DNA from: Tolypothrix bouteillei VB521301
Lineage (GTDB): Bacteria > Cyanobacteriota > Cyanobacteriia > Cyanobacteriales > Nostocaceae
Assembly (NCBI RefSeq): GCF_000760695.4
Contig: NZ_JHEG04000001.1
Coordinates: forward strand, 9,327,540-9,391,539
DNA: 64,000 nucleotides
Direction of reading: 5' to 3'
The translations under genes were made by a program, and so were the position numbers. How positions within the stretch are numbered: position 1 is the first letter of the stretch; each line of letters opens with the position of its first letter. Below, piece after piece: positions 1 to 8,841 of the stretch. The notes under the pieces were generated by a model. That model ran no database searches. It was given only the letters and a program-made list of their open reading frames with translations, and was not told the origin of the DNA.

Positions 1-81
1 AATTTTACAAATCTTACCATAAAAATCCTTCTTATCTAACCCCTAGCTCCCGATCGCAGACCCCTATTTTTACTAAAAAAT

Positions 82-108
82 TTGACACTGATTATAGCAA
101 AATATGCT
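82..108 (+). promoter_or_regulatory. Possible sigma-70-type promoter of the TPR-CHAT gene
   Basis: A perfect TTGACA hexamer at 82-87 is followed by TATGCT at 103-108, 15 bases later; TGCTAC at 105-110 would give the canonical 17-base spacing. The start codon is at 128, so the leader would be very short. The call rests on motif matching only. Confidence 0.35.
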
Positions 109-127
109 ACTTTGTTAAGATTAAATT

Positions 128-2815
128 ATGCTAAAAAACTCAAGTTCGCAAAATGCAAAAAAGCAGGAAATTTTGGGAAAGCGCAAACGACAGAAAACTT
201 TCCTCTTAATCGCTTATTTCTTGCTAATATTGGCAACGATATTTGTATTTATTCTCGGAGCACCTGTTTTCAAACCCTCTCAAGCAGCTGATTCTTCAAT
301 AGAACATTCGTCTAAACCAGAAGAAAGCTTGCAAGATTTAGTAAAACAGGGAAAAGCACTGTATGACATGGGACGCTTGGAAGAAGCGCAAGAAGTTTTG
401 CAAAGGGTTTCTCTACAATATCAAGTGCTTGGAGATAAACTCAAGCAAGCAATGGTGCTAAGTAATCTGGCTCTGGTCTACCAGCACCGTGGAATGTTGG
501 CTCAAGCAAATCGGGCTATTGCTGAAAGCTTAAATCTTATAAGCATTAATACTTCTAAACAACACTTACAGCTTCTTGCTCAAATCCTGGAAATTAAAGG
601 GAGCCTGGAATTAGAGCAAGGACAAGCCGAACGGGCTTTAACAACTTGGCAACGGACTGGGAGAATTTATGCTCAAATAGCTGACAACAGTGGTGTCACT
701 CGCAGTTGCATTAACCAAGCACAAGCATTACAGGTGATGGGATTTTACCGTCGTGCTTTGACAATGTTGCTTGAAGTCAATAAAAATTTGCACTCTCAAC
801 CAGATTCTTTAACTAAAGCTGTAGAATTACGATCGCTCGGAGACACGCTCCAATTAACAGGAGATTTGGAACAATCCCGTCAAGTTCTGCAAAAAAGTGT
901 GGAAATTGCTCAAAAGATGCGATCGCCGCAAGAAATCAGTGCCACATTTTTAAGTTTGGGCAATACTGCCAGAATGCAACAAGAAAATGGAGATGCGATC
1001 GCGTTTTATCAACAGACGATTGCAACCACACCTTCACCACTCACCAAAGTCCAAGCTCAAATTAATTTGCTTGGCATATTATTAAATACACGCCAATTAT
1101 CCACAGCACAACCTCTTTTAGTACAAATTCCTGACGATCTTAGTAAACTTCCACTCAGTCAAAGAGCAGTTTATGCAAGAATTCATCTGGCACAAAATTT
1201 AATGGTATTGGCAACGAATGTAAAAGATAATTCATCTGTAGCTCTTTCAGATACCTTGTTCTCAGCAAAATCTGTTGCTCAATTGCTTGTTGCAGCCTAT
1301 GAACAAGCGAAAGCTTTGGGCGATATACGGGCTGAATCTTATGCGATCGGAACACTTGGCAAGCTTTACGAGCAACAAAAACAATGGTTGAATGCTCAAA
1401 AATTGACACAGCAAGCGCTTCTGTTAGCTCAATCTGTCAATGCCCCTGATATTGCTTACAACTGGTACTGGCAACGCGGACGGTTGCTGACACAGCAGGG
1501 AGATATTCCCGGCGCAATTGCTGCCTATGATGCTGCGATCGCTGAGTTACAGTCTTTGAGGAATGACCTTGTTGCAGTCAATCGAGATGTTCAATTTTCA
1601 TTTAAAGAAAGTGTAGAACCCGTTTATCGTGAATCTGTAGCGTTGCTTTTGCGATCGCAGGGAGACAAACTGAGTGAAGAAACTTTAGATAAAGCCAGAC
1701 AAAGGATTGAAGCACTGCAGTTAGCAGAATTGGATAACTTTTTTCGAGAAGCTTGTTTAAATGTAACAAAGATTGTATTGGACAAAATTGTAGATCGAGA
1801 CAATTCTACTGCTGCTATTATCTATCCAATTATTTTAAAAGACCAATTACAAGTCATTGTCAAAGTTCCCAAGCAACAATTACATCATTACTCAGTTAAT
1901 AAACCTCAAATTGAAGTAGAAAATATTATAGGGCAACTGCGGCAATACTTAACCGAACCCGACAGAATCGAAGAAGTTCAATCTTTGTCTCAGCAACTCT
2001 ATACTTGGCTCATTAAACCAATTGAGCCTACCTTACAACGCAGCGATATTAATACTTTGGTTTTTGTACTTGATGGGGCGTTGCGAAATATACCAATGGC
2101 AGCATTGCACGATGGCAAGCAGTATTTAATTCAGAAGTATGCTGTTGCTTTAAACGTGGGATTGCAATTGCAGAGCCCAAAACCTTTAGCTCGGACAAAG
2201 TTACGGGTTCTTGCTGGAGGATTGGTACAACCACCTCCCAAGTTTAGACAATTTCCGCCTTTACCGGAAATCAAATCTGAATTTAACTTAATTGCTAAGA
2301 CAGGTGTATCAAGTACAAAACTTTTAGATCGAGATTTTACAAGTAAAGCACTGTTTGTCAAGGTGAACGCTTCTCCGTTTAATGTTGTTCACCTAGCAAC
2401 CCACGGACAGTTTAGTTCTCGTCTTGAAGATACATTTGTTTTAGCAGCCGATGGTCCAATTAATGTCACGGACTTTGATTTACTTTTGCGCCGTCGAGAT
2501 GAAACACGCCCGGAAGCAGTAGAACTTCTTGTCTTAAGCGCTTGTCAAACAGCAACAGGAGACAATCGAGCAACGCTCGGTTTAGCAGGTGTTGCAGTAC
2601 GTGCAGGTGCGCGGAGTACGGTGGCGAGTCTTTGGAATGTGGGCGATCGCTCTACTGCAATCTTAATTGGTGAGTTCTACCGCGAGTTAGTTTCTGCCAA
2701 AGTCACTAAAGCAGAAGCCCTACGTCGCGCTCAGTTAACGCTTCTACAAAAGTACCCAAACTACAGCCGTCCCGGTTATTGGGCTGCTTACGTTTTAGTA
2801 GGGAATTGGTTGTAA
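128..2815 (+). CDS. TPR-CHAT domain protein (caspase-like peptidase fold), membrane anchored
   Basis: An 895-residue protein. Residues ~23-42 form one hydrophobic segment after a basic stretch (KRKRQK), so it is a membrane anchor or an uncleaved signal. From ~60 to ~480 the sequence is helical, Ala/Leu/Gln-rich TPR-like repeats (for example ALYDMGRLEEAQEVL), normally protein-binding. The C-terminal ~300 residues are a CHAT domain (CHAT means Caspase HetF Associated with TPRs), with the expected dyad: His759 in HLATHGQF and Cys806 in LSACQTATG. A catalytically competent, caspase-like cysteine peptidase is inferred; the substrate is unknown. The ATG at 128 has no clear Shine-Dalgarno site. In cyanobacteria such proteins often sit beside two-partner-secretion haemagglutinins, as here (the haemagglutinin at 4143). 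An overlapping short frame at 82 is a shadow. Confidence 0.9.
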   Translation: MLKNSSSQNAKKQEILGKRKRQKTFLLIAYFLLILATIFVFILGAPVFKPSQAADSSIEHSSKPEESLQDLVKQGKALYDMGRLEEAQEVLQRVSLQYQVLGDKLKQAMVLSNLALVYQHRGMLAQANRAIAESLNLISINTSKQHLQLLAQILEIKGSLELEQGQAERALTTWQRTGRIYAQIADNSGVTRSCINQAQALQVMGFYRRALTMLLEVNKNLHSQPDSLTKAVELRSLGDTLQLTGDLEQSRQVLQKSVEIAQKMRSPQEISATFLSLGNTARMQQENGDAIAFYQQTIATTPSPLTKVQAQINLLGILLNTRQLSTAQPLLVQIPDDLSKLPLSQRAVYARIHLAQNLMVLATNVKDNSSVALSDTLFSAKSVAQLLVAAYEQAKALGDIRAESYAIGTLGKLYEQQKQWLNAQKLTQQALLLAQSVNAPDIAYNWYWQRGRLLTQQGDIPGAIAAYDAAIAELQSLRNDLVAVNRDVQFSFKESVEPVYRESVALLLRSQGDKLSEETLDKARQRIEALQLAELDNFFREACLNVTKIVLDKIVDRDNSTAAIIYPIILKDQLQVIVKVPKQQLHHYSVNKPQIEVENIIGQLRQYLTEPDRIEEVQSLSQQLYTWLIKPIEPTLQRSDINTLVFVLDGALRNIPMAALHDGKQYLIQKYAVALNVGLQLQSPKPLARTKLRVLAGGLVQPPPKFRQFPPLPEIKSEFNLIAKTGVSSTKLLDRDFTSKALFVKVNASPFNVVHLATHGQFSSRLEDTFVLAADGPINVTDFDLLLRRRDETRPEAVELLVLSACQTATGDNRATLGLAGVAVRAGARSTVASLWNVGDRSTAILIGEFYRELVSAKVTKAEALRRAQLTLLQKYPNYSRPGYWAAYVLVGNWL

Positions 2816-2978
2816 TTATCTTTTGCAAAAAGATTAATTATTAAGTAATTTTACAAGTTTTACATCAAGGAAGTGAACCCTGCATAGACCTTAACTACTT
2901 ACGTATGGATAGGTGTGACACCAAGTGGTCACAGTTCTAGTTCAAGATTGGAAGTTTTCACGATATAAGGAAGGAAAA

Positions 2979-3731
2979 ATGGCTACTTACAATATCGGTA
3001 CTTTAAATGTAGACCCTGTTACTAACAATGATTACTACCTAGATAAGTATGATACGACAGATGTCTTTGAATTTAATCTCAACGAAACTAGGGATATAAA
3101 CCTGTCTCTAACAGGTATAAACGCTGGTGATGATGCTGACGTAGTACTTTATCGAGACAACGGTAATGGTATCTTTAATGCCTCAGAAGATATTTATGTT
3201 GCTGGGTCTTACAGAGGAAGCAACAACGATGACTCAATAAATATTGCAGATCAACAGACAGGTACGTACTTTGCCCAAGTCAACCTCTATAATGACGGCG
3301 ACTTCTACGGTATAAGTTACGATCTATCTTTATCGGCTACCTATGGGTTTTCACCTAGCAATCTTCTTCCAGTGGAGACCCAACTTGAGGACATATCAGC
3401 AGATAGCACTCAGTATGGTTACATAAGCGATTACAACACTGCTGATACTTATGCTTTCTCTTTAGGATATTTTGAAGGTGTGAATATTAACCTAAGCGGG
3501 CTCAGCTCGGATCTCGATCTCCGATTGATTGCAGATATCAACAATAATCGTATTGTTGATGCTGGCGAAGAACTTGTACGCTCTGTCAATGCAGGTACTT
3601 ATCCAGACAGTATTACCTTAGATGATGCTGGTAACTATTTCCTACAAGTCTATCAATTTAGTGGTAGTAGTAGCTATACTCTGGACTTTGACCACTACAC
3701 AACCGGTCTTGCTCTTGCTGCTATAGGTTGA
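2979..3731 (+). CDS. Protein with two PPC-like (pre-peptidase C-terminal) beta-sandwich domains
   Basis: A 250-residue acidic protein, rich in Asp, Asn, Tyr and Gly, with no signal peptide. Two similar ~100-residue segments can be seen: roughly 22-115 (DVFEFNLNE... YDLSLSA) and 140-245 (DTYAFSLGYFE... SYTLDF). Each has the PPC signature of a bulk hydrophobic beta-sandwich with DADVVLYRD or DLDLRLIAD and a late G-Y/N-Y/F-L/A-Q-V strand. PPC domains usually follow a secreted protease or sit in calcium-binding surface proteins; here no catalytic domain is present, so a secreted binding or adhesive protein is inferred. ATG 2979 was chosen over an upstream in-frame start at 2925 because AAGGAAGG lies just ahead of it and the extra residues resemble nothing in the family. 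Confidence 0.75.
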   Translation: MATYNIGTLNVDPVTNNDYYLDKYDTTDVFEFNLNETRDINLSLTGINAGDDADVVLYRDNGNGIFNASEDIYVAGSYRGSNNDDSINIADQQTGTYFAQVNLYNDGDFYGISYDLSLSATYGFSPSNLLPVETQLEDISADSTQYGYISDYNTADTYAFSLGYFEGVNINLSGLSSDLDLRLIADINNNRIVDAGEELVRSVNAGTYPDSITLDDAGNYFLQVYQFSGSSSYTLDFDHYTTGLALAAIG

Positions 3732-3815
3732 TCGTCAGTTATATCGGATTCGGGTAATGACTTATAAATATCCCACTCGCGCTGCAGCGCACCCTCTCTG
3801 ATGCCTTGGCTACGT

Positions 3816-3950
3816 TGGTGTACACATCTTTAGAGATCTCCCTAAAACCCCCGATAAATTGGGGGACTTGAAAAATTTCCCCCCTTTTTAAGGGGGGTTA
3901 GGGGGGATCGAAACCGCTTTTAATGCACTTTAGAAGACTTGTGTACACCA
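3816..3950. mobile_element. MITE-like element with 11-bp terminal inverted repeats
   Basis: TGGTGTACACA at 3816-3826 is repeated perfectly inverted at 3940-3950. The ~113 bases between hold C-run/G-run palindromes (about 3846-3866 and 3879-3898) that would fold into strong hairpins. No ORF is present. The size, perfect ends and palindromic core fit a miniature inverted-repeat element of the kind scattered through cyanobacterial genomes. I do not see a convincing target-site duplication. It fills most of the 411-base gap between the PPC-like gene and the haemagglutinin gene. Confidence 0.55.
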
Positions 3951-4077
3951 CCCTAGGATGCTTTGGGGAGGGTTGGAGAAGAGTGTACTCTATTTAGCTG
4001 CAAATACAGTATAAGTGTTTATCTGGACTTGAAATTGCAATTTGTCTTAGCAAAAGGTCAACTGGCTGAGAAGTAAA

Positions 4078-4112
4078 AAGCGGCAAAGCCATATTTCTTA
4101 ACTTTGCCGCTT
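4078..4112 (+). promoter_or_regulatory. Strong hairpin just upstream of the haemagglutinin start
   Basis: AAGCGGCAAAG (4078-4088) and CTTTGCCGCTT (4102-4112) form a perfect 11-bp stem with a 13-base loop. It ends about 30 bases before the ATG at 4143 and has no U-run, so a 5'-leader structure (RNA stability or translation control) or an operator is as likely as a terminator. It is seen directly; its function is inferred. Confidence 0.45.
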
Positions 4113-4142
4113 ATTCTACTGAATCAAACTCTTAAGAGAATT

Positions 4143-7100
4143 ATGATTTTCAACAAATTTTATTTACAGCACAAACTTTTGTCTATTTTTAGCGAGTTTC
4201 CCCCGCTGAGAATTTTAGAGCGACTTGGTACTGGCATATTACTGACATTCATACTTCCAATTCATTGTGCTTTTGCCCAGATAACATCAGATGGTACTCT
4301 TCCTAATAACTCTACAGTTCAAATAAATGGAAATACAAGCATTATTGAAGGTGGAACGCAGGCGGGAAGTAACTTATTTCACAGCTTTCAAGAGTTCTCA
4401 GTTCCTACAGGAAGTACCGCTTTCTTTAATAATGCTTTGGATATTCAAAATATCTTTAGTCGGATAACAGGTCAATCTGTATCAAATATTGATGGTTTAA
4501 TTCGTGCCAACGGTCATGCTAACTTATTTCTCATTAATCCCAACGGAATTATTTTTGGACCAAATGCCTCACTAAATATTGGTGGGTCTTTTTTAGCAAG
4601 TACGGCAAGTACAGTAAAGTTTCTTGATGGAAAAGAATTTAGTACAAACGATCTTCAAACAACGCCACTTCTGACGATTAGTACTCCCATTGGCTTGCAA
4701 TTAGGAGGAAATTTGGGAACTCTTGAAAATCGCTCTGTAGTAATCGATAGTAATGGGAAAACTGTTGGGCTTCAAGTACAACCTGAGAGAACTTTAGCAC
4801 TTGTGGGCGGAAATATAAAGTTGGATGGTGGTTCTTTGCAAGCTCCAAATGGTCGAGTTGAGTTAGCAGCAGCTGCACAGCAAGAAACAGTGGGTCTTGC
4901 CGTCAGTAACGATAATATATTTTTGCAAGTACCGCAAAATTCAAACAAAGTTGATGTATCTCTTACTAATGCCGCTCGTATTGATGTGGCTCATAAAGGT
5001 CGAGGTAGTGTGGAAATAACTGCTCGAAATATTGATATTTTGGGAGGCAGTCAAATTTCTGCTGGTGTCGAACGGGGTTTGATAGCCGATCATTCTCCAC
5101 CAGGAAATATCACTCTTAATGGTTTAGGGGAAGTAAACATTAATTACCCAAGTCGATTGACCAACATAGTTGCTCAGGAGGCTGTAGGTAGATCGGGTGA
5201 CATAATTATCAATGCTGGTACAATTACTGTAGATAATCGAAATATAAATAATTGGACTAGCCCTACAAGACAATCGTTTATTCCAGCTGCTTTAGAAACT
5301 GGTGTTCTCGGGGAAGGATATGCTGGCAATATATCGCTCTTTGCCACAAATTCAATAAATTTGCTCGGACAGGATATTAGCGATCGAGATAAAGTTATTT
5401 CTACTTTTATATTTGAAGATATACCTGGAGGACCTAAATATGGGCAGCATTTAGGAGGTGGAGATATTACACTTCAGACTAATGGTTCTATTTCTTTGAA
5501 AAATGCTTTTCTGGATGCAATTGGTGGTTACGGAGGAAGGATATCAATTATTGGCAATGAGTTAGTGTCTATAACTGAAAATAGCTTCATCAATGGAGGA
5601 ACTGATACAGGGTATTCTAAAAATATTACAGTTCAATCCAATGGTCCTATTACTATTCAACGTAGTAGACTGGGAAACAATGTTGGAGGTAATTCATTAA
5701 GTAACGCAGGTAATATTACGATTGGCGGGCAATCAGTCTCTATAACTGAAGGGTCTTTTTTAGAAACTCAATCAGAAAATAGCAACAATTCTGGTAATAT
5801 TCAAATTAATGCTTCCGGAAAAGTCGAAATTTCAGGAATTGATGTAAGAAACCGCAGTTCGCGCGATCGCTCAAACGGTTATGAAAATACAGTGTTGATA
5901 ACGCGTGCCCAAAGAAATGCTAAGGGCAAAGCGGGTGACATAATTATTAACGCAGGTGAGATACTTATAAATAATGGAGAGCGGACTCCTCGTAACACAA
6001 GTGTTATGTATCCATCACTATATGCTGGCGGTGATGGACAAGGACCCTCTGGAAATGTCTCACTTTTTGCCACAGGCTCAATCGCTTTGATCGGTCAGGA
6101 TGTGCGATCCGAGGATCAAGTTATTTCTACCTATAGTGGCTTAGCGGGACGCAGAGGCGGTGGTGATATATTACTCCAAGCCAATGGTTTTATCTCTTTG
6201 AAAAGTGCTTATCTAAAAACTGCAAGAGCAGACGGGGGAAATATATTACTCGATGGTAATGAGTCTGTTTCCATAACTGAAAATAGTTTTTTTAATGCTG
6301 GTAGTACTCAAGGCACATCTGGCAACATTACAATTAAATCCAATGGTCCTGTCATTATCCAACGTAGTTGGCTCGGTAACAATGTTGGTTCAGGCTCGCA
6401 ACCAAGTGGTGCAGGGAATATTGATATTAGGGGTAGGTCGGTTCATATAACTGATGGCTCACTTCTGGAAACTAAATCCGAAAGGAACGGTGCTAACTCT
6501 GGTAAAATTCAGATTCATGCCAATGAAGAAATTCTGATCTCAGGGAAAAATTCTCTTTTTGAACCATATAAGAATGGCACTCGTGCAAGCATTCTTAGAG
6601 AAAATAATCCATATACGACTTTGGTGACGACCACTGAAACTGGATCTTTAGGTCAAGCTGGAGATATTAGTATTAATGCTGAGCAACTCAAGGTAACAAA
6701 TAGCGGACAACTGATTACCAATGCTCGCAACGGTGGTGATGCAGGTGATATTAATCTTGTAGTTGGAGATCGCATAATCGTTGATGGTAGCACCCCCAGT
6801 TTTAATGATGAATTTCCCTTAATAACTCAGGGCAATGGAGAGAGTAAAACTGAGCGTACTTCTGGTAGTGGCATATTTGCTAACGCGGAATCGGGTACTG
6901 GTGGAAATATTAATATAGAGACAAAGAACCTATTGTTATTACGTCGTGGTGCTCAAATAAAAGCTACTGCTGAGAACAATGGTAATGGTGGAAACATTAC
7001 TATTAAAGCTAAACGTGGTTTCATTGTTGCTGTTCCTGGTGAGAATAGTGACATTATTGCCAATGCTCTGAATGGCAATGGGGGAAGAGTTACAATTAAC

Positions 7101-7661
7101 GCCACTGGTATTTTTGGTATGACACTACGCAGCCGAGAAGACTTGGTGAAATTGTTAGGAACTAACGATCCAAACAAACTTGACCCTACTCGGTTGCTTA
7201 CAAATGATATCTCTGCTATTTCACAAGCAAATCCTATGTTGAATGGAGTCGTAACTATTAACACGCCTGATGTTGACCCCAATCGAGGATTAGTAGAATT
7301 GCCTGCAAATCCAGTGGATGCTTCCCAGCAAATTACTCAAGGTTGTGCTCCTAAAAACGGACAATACAGTCGTTTTGTCGCGACAGGACGCGGTGGAGTG
7401 CCGTTGAACCCAAGCGAACCGTTGCGTTCTCGAGCAGTGATGACTCAATGGATTGCACTTGACGAACAGACACAGGAGCGAGACTTGGAAGCAAAAACGA
7501 CTGGTTTTTCCGAACCTCCTACAGATGATGCTCAGCCAATTGTGGAAGCAAACAGGTGGGTTGTGGATAAGACGGGTAACATACACCTGATTGCTCAAGT
7601 CCCCAATACCAATTCATCTTTCCAAAATCGCTCAAGTGCTTTCTGTCATCCTCCTTCCTAA
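4143..7661 (+). CDS. Two-partner-secretion filamentous haemagglutinin-like surface protein (TpsA)
   Basis: A 1172-residue protein. A long signal peptide (hydrophobic stretch ~residues 30-45, ending CAFAQ) is followed by a haemagglutination-activity/TPS domain (~47-165) with the hallmark ANLFLINPNGIIFGPNA. The rest is Gly/Asn-rich right-handed beta-helix sequence. Two long tandem repeats are visible, each opening with GDIIINAG and each carrying ATxSIxLxGQD, SITENSF and LGNNVG. The end (QGCAPKNGQYSRF, then ATGRGGVPLNP and a final Cys near the C terminus) matches the tail of cyanobacterial S-layer/haemagglutinin-like proteins. Export through an outer-membrane TpsB porin is inferred; no TpsB gene is in the window. 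ATG 4143, with AAGAGA ahead, is preferred to the TTG at 4104, which lies inside a hairpin. Its stop overlaps the end of the convergent DUF1822 gene by 4 bases. Confidence 0.92.
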   Translation: MIFNKFYLQHKLLSIFSEFPPLRILERLGTGILLTFILPIHCAFAQITSDGTLPNNSTVQINGNTSIIEGGTQAGSNLFHSFQEFSVPTGSTAFFNNALDIQNIFSRITGQSVSNIDGLIRANGHANLFLINPNGIIFGPNASLNIGGSFLASTASTVKFLDGKEFSTNDLQTTPLLTISTPIGLQLGGNLGTLENRSVVIDSNGKTVGLQVQPERTLALVGGNIKLDGGSLQAPNGRVELAAAAQQETVGLAVSNDNIFLQVPQNSNKVDVSLTNAARIDVAHKGRGSVEITARNIDILGGSQISAGVERGLIADHSPPGNITLNGLGEVNINYPSRLTNIVAQEAVGRSGDIIINAGTITVDNRNINNWTSPTRQSFIPAALETGVLGEGYAGNISLFATNSINLLGQDISDRDKVISTFIFEDIPGGPKYGQHLGGGDITLQTNGSISLKNAFLDAIGGYGGRISIIGNELVSITENSFINGGTDTGYSKNITVQSNGPITIQRSRLGNNVGGNSLSNAGNITIGGQSVSITEGSFLETQSENSNNSGNIQINASGKVEISGIDVRNRSSRDRSNGYENTVLITRAQRNAKGKAGDIIINAGEILINNGERTPRNTSVMYPSLYAGGDGQGPSGNVSLFATGSIALIGQDVRSEDQVISTYSGLAGRRGGGDILLQANGFISLKSAYLKTARADGGNILLDGNESVSITENSFFNAGSTQGTSGNITIKSNGPVIIQRSWLGNNVGSGSQPSGAGNIDIRGRSVHITDGSLLETKSERNGANSGKIQIHANEEILISGKNSLFEPYKNGTRASILRENNPYTTLVTTTETGSLGQAGDISINAEQLKVTNSGQLITNARNGGDAGDINLVVGDRIIVDGSTPSFNDEFPLITQGNGESKTERTSGSGIFANAESGTGGNINIETKNLLLLRRGAQIKATAENNGNGGNITIKAKRGFIVAVPGENSDIIANALNGNGGRVTINATGIFGMTLRSREDLVKLLGTNDPNKLDPTRLLTNDISAISQANPMLNGVVTINTPDVDPNRGLVELPANPVDASQQITQGCAPKNGQYSRFVATGRGGVPLNPSEPLRSRAVMTQWIALDEQTQERDLEAKTTGFSEPPTDDAQPIVEANRWVVDKTGNIHLIAQVPNTNSSFQNRSSAFCHPPS

Positions 7662-8821
7662 AAGCGCAAAATTTCTCGGTCGTATCCATCTGGTGTAGGC
7701 TCAAGCTCCCAAACTAACCCCTCTCCTGATTGCAGCACTACATCAACATAAAGCTGTGCGATCGCCTCTGTTGCGGTATCCTCGTTGTTGGCGAATGGCT
7801 GCAAATCCTCCGTTAACAATCTCAGTTTGAATCCAGCAGGAATCATTTCATCTAAATTTGTATTTCGTAATTCAAACCGCCATATGTTGTCTTCTAGATT
7901 CCCTTGAGGGAAAACGCGCAACTCGTATAAGCGATCGGCAAGGGTGACTTGTCTCGACAAGCACATACCTAATGCCCTCGTTTCTCGGTTTCGCATACCA
8001 CGAGGAGCGAATTGCATAAAGGACATTCCCCAACCAAGTTGTTGTGCTAAATGAGGCACTCCTCCTTGCAACCACTGCTGTACGGACCACTGTTCTGATA
8101 ACCCCTGTCGTCGCTCGTACAAACGTTGTCGCCATCCCCCATGTTCTAGTAATGCTCCCCAAAGTTCAAATGGAACTGCCAAACGAGGAAACGATACTGT
8201 AGGATTGCCCAGTCGTTCCAGCAAGTTTTCAGCTCGTGCTAGGGGTAATATCGGTAGAGGAACTACCTCCCCACGTAAAATTTCCTCCGGGCAGAGTTGA
8301 TGGGCAACCCATAGGGTATTGATATCTTGTATCAGGTCATTTTCATCCATACAATAGGCGCGATCGCTTGCATCATAAACCCCTTTTGCTTTCAATTGTT
8401 CGTGAGTTGTATACCCATAAACTGTCACCCACCCTCCATTGGGACTCACTTGTACTGCTATGTACCAATCAGCAATCCAACTGGGAATGTCCACCCATTC
8501 CTGGGGTACGCGCAATTCTTCCATATCAATTGCCGCTGTCGGGATTAATACCAAGCGCTTGTCCCCGCAAACTATTGCAGTTCCAGGTACAAACTCCCAA
8601 AAGCTTGGTAATGCTGCATTTTTCGTCCAAACTCTTACACTTCCATCTCGATCTTCTTGCAACCAAGGTAACAATGCATCCAGACACATTTGGTTGAGGC
8701 GAGCTTGCCAATCAGTTCCCGATTTGGAAAATGATGGTAACTCCTTTATGTGAGAAGACAGTGGAATTTCTAAGGATAGCTTTTCTGGAATTAGGGTGAA
8801 TGAGGGTGAAGTAAAATTCAT
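7658..8821 (-). CDS. DUF1822 family protein
   Basis: A 387-residue soluble protein with no membrane segment. It has the Trp-rich, acidic layout of the cyanobacterial DUF1822 family: an N-terminal region ending in FWEFVPGTAIVCGDKRLVLIP, a middle part with WIADWYIAVQVSPNGGWVTVYGYTTHEQLK, and a C-terminal part with LYELRVFPQGNLEDNIWRFELR and GFKLRLLTEDLQPF. Its function is unknown. It starts 21 bases after the sigma-70-family gene stops, so the two form an operon; DUF1822 genes are commonly found next to such sigma-like genes, and a regulatory partner role is plausible but inferred. ATG 8821 was chosen because the 19 extra upstream residues overlap the preceding gene and are not family-like. Its 3' end overlaps the convergent haemagglutinin gene. 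Confidence 0.85.
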   Translation of the reverse strand: MNFTSPSFTLIPEKLSLEIPLSSHIKELPSFSKSGTDWQARLNQMCLDALLPWLQEDRDGSVRVWTKNAALPSFWEFVPGTAIVCGDKRLVLIPTAAIDMEELRVPQEWVDIPSWIADWYIAVQVSPNGGWVTVYGYTTHEQLKAKGVYDASDRAYCMDENDLIQDINTLWVAHQLCPEEILRGEVVPLPILPLARAENLLERLGNPTVSFPRLAVPFELWGALLEHGGWRQRLYERRQGLSEQWSVQQWLQGGVPHLAQQLGWGMSFMQFAPRGMRNRETRALGMCLSRQVTLADRLYELRVFPQGNLEDNIWRFELRNTNLDEMIPAGFKLRLLTEDLQPFANNEDTATEAIAQLYVDVVLQSGEGLVWELEPTPDGYDREILRF

Positions 8822-8841
8822 CGTGGGAACTCTCAGCAAGA

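Noticed and set aside
82..291. Short + strand frame overlapping the start of the TPR-CHAT gene
   Set aside because: It lies in another frame of a strong gene and has no family-like sequence.
2049..2361. Minus-strand frames inside the CHAT gene
   Set aside because: Shadows of the real gene in other frames.
3846..3898. C-run/G-run palindromes as independent terminators
   Set aside because: They lie within the MITE-like element, so they were treated as part of it.
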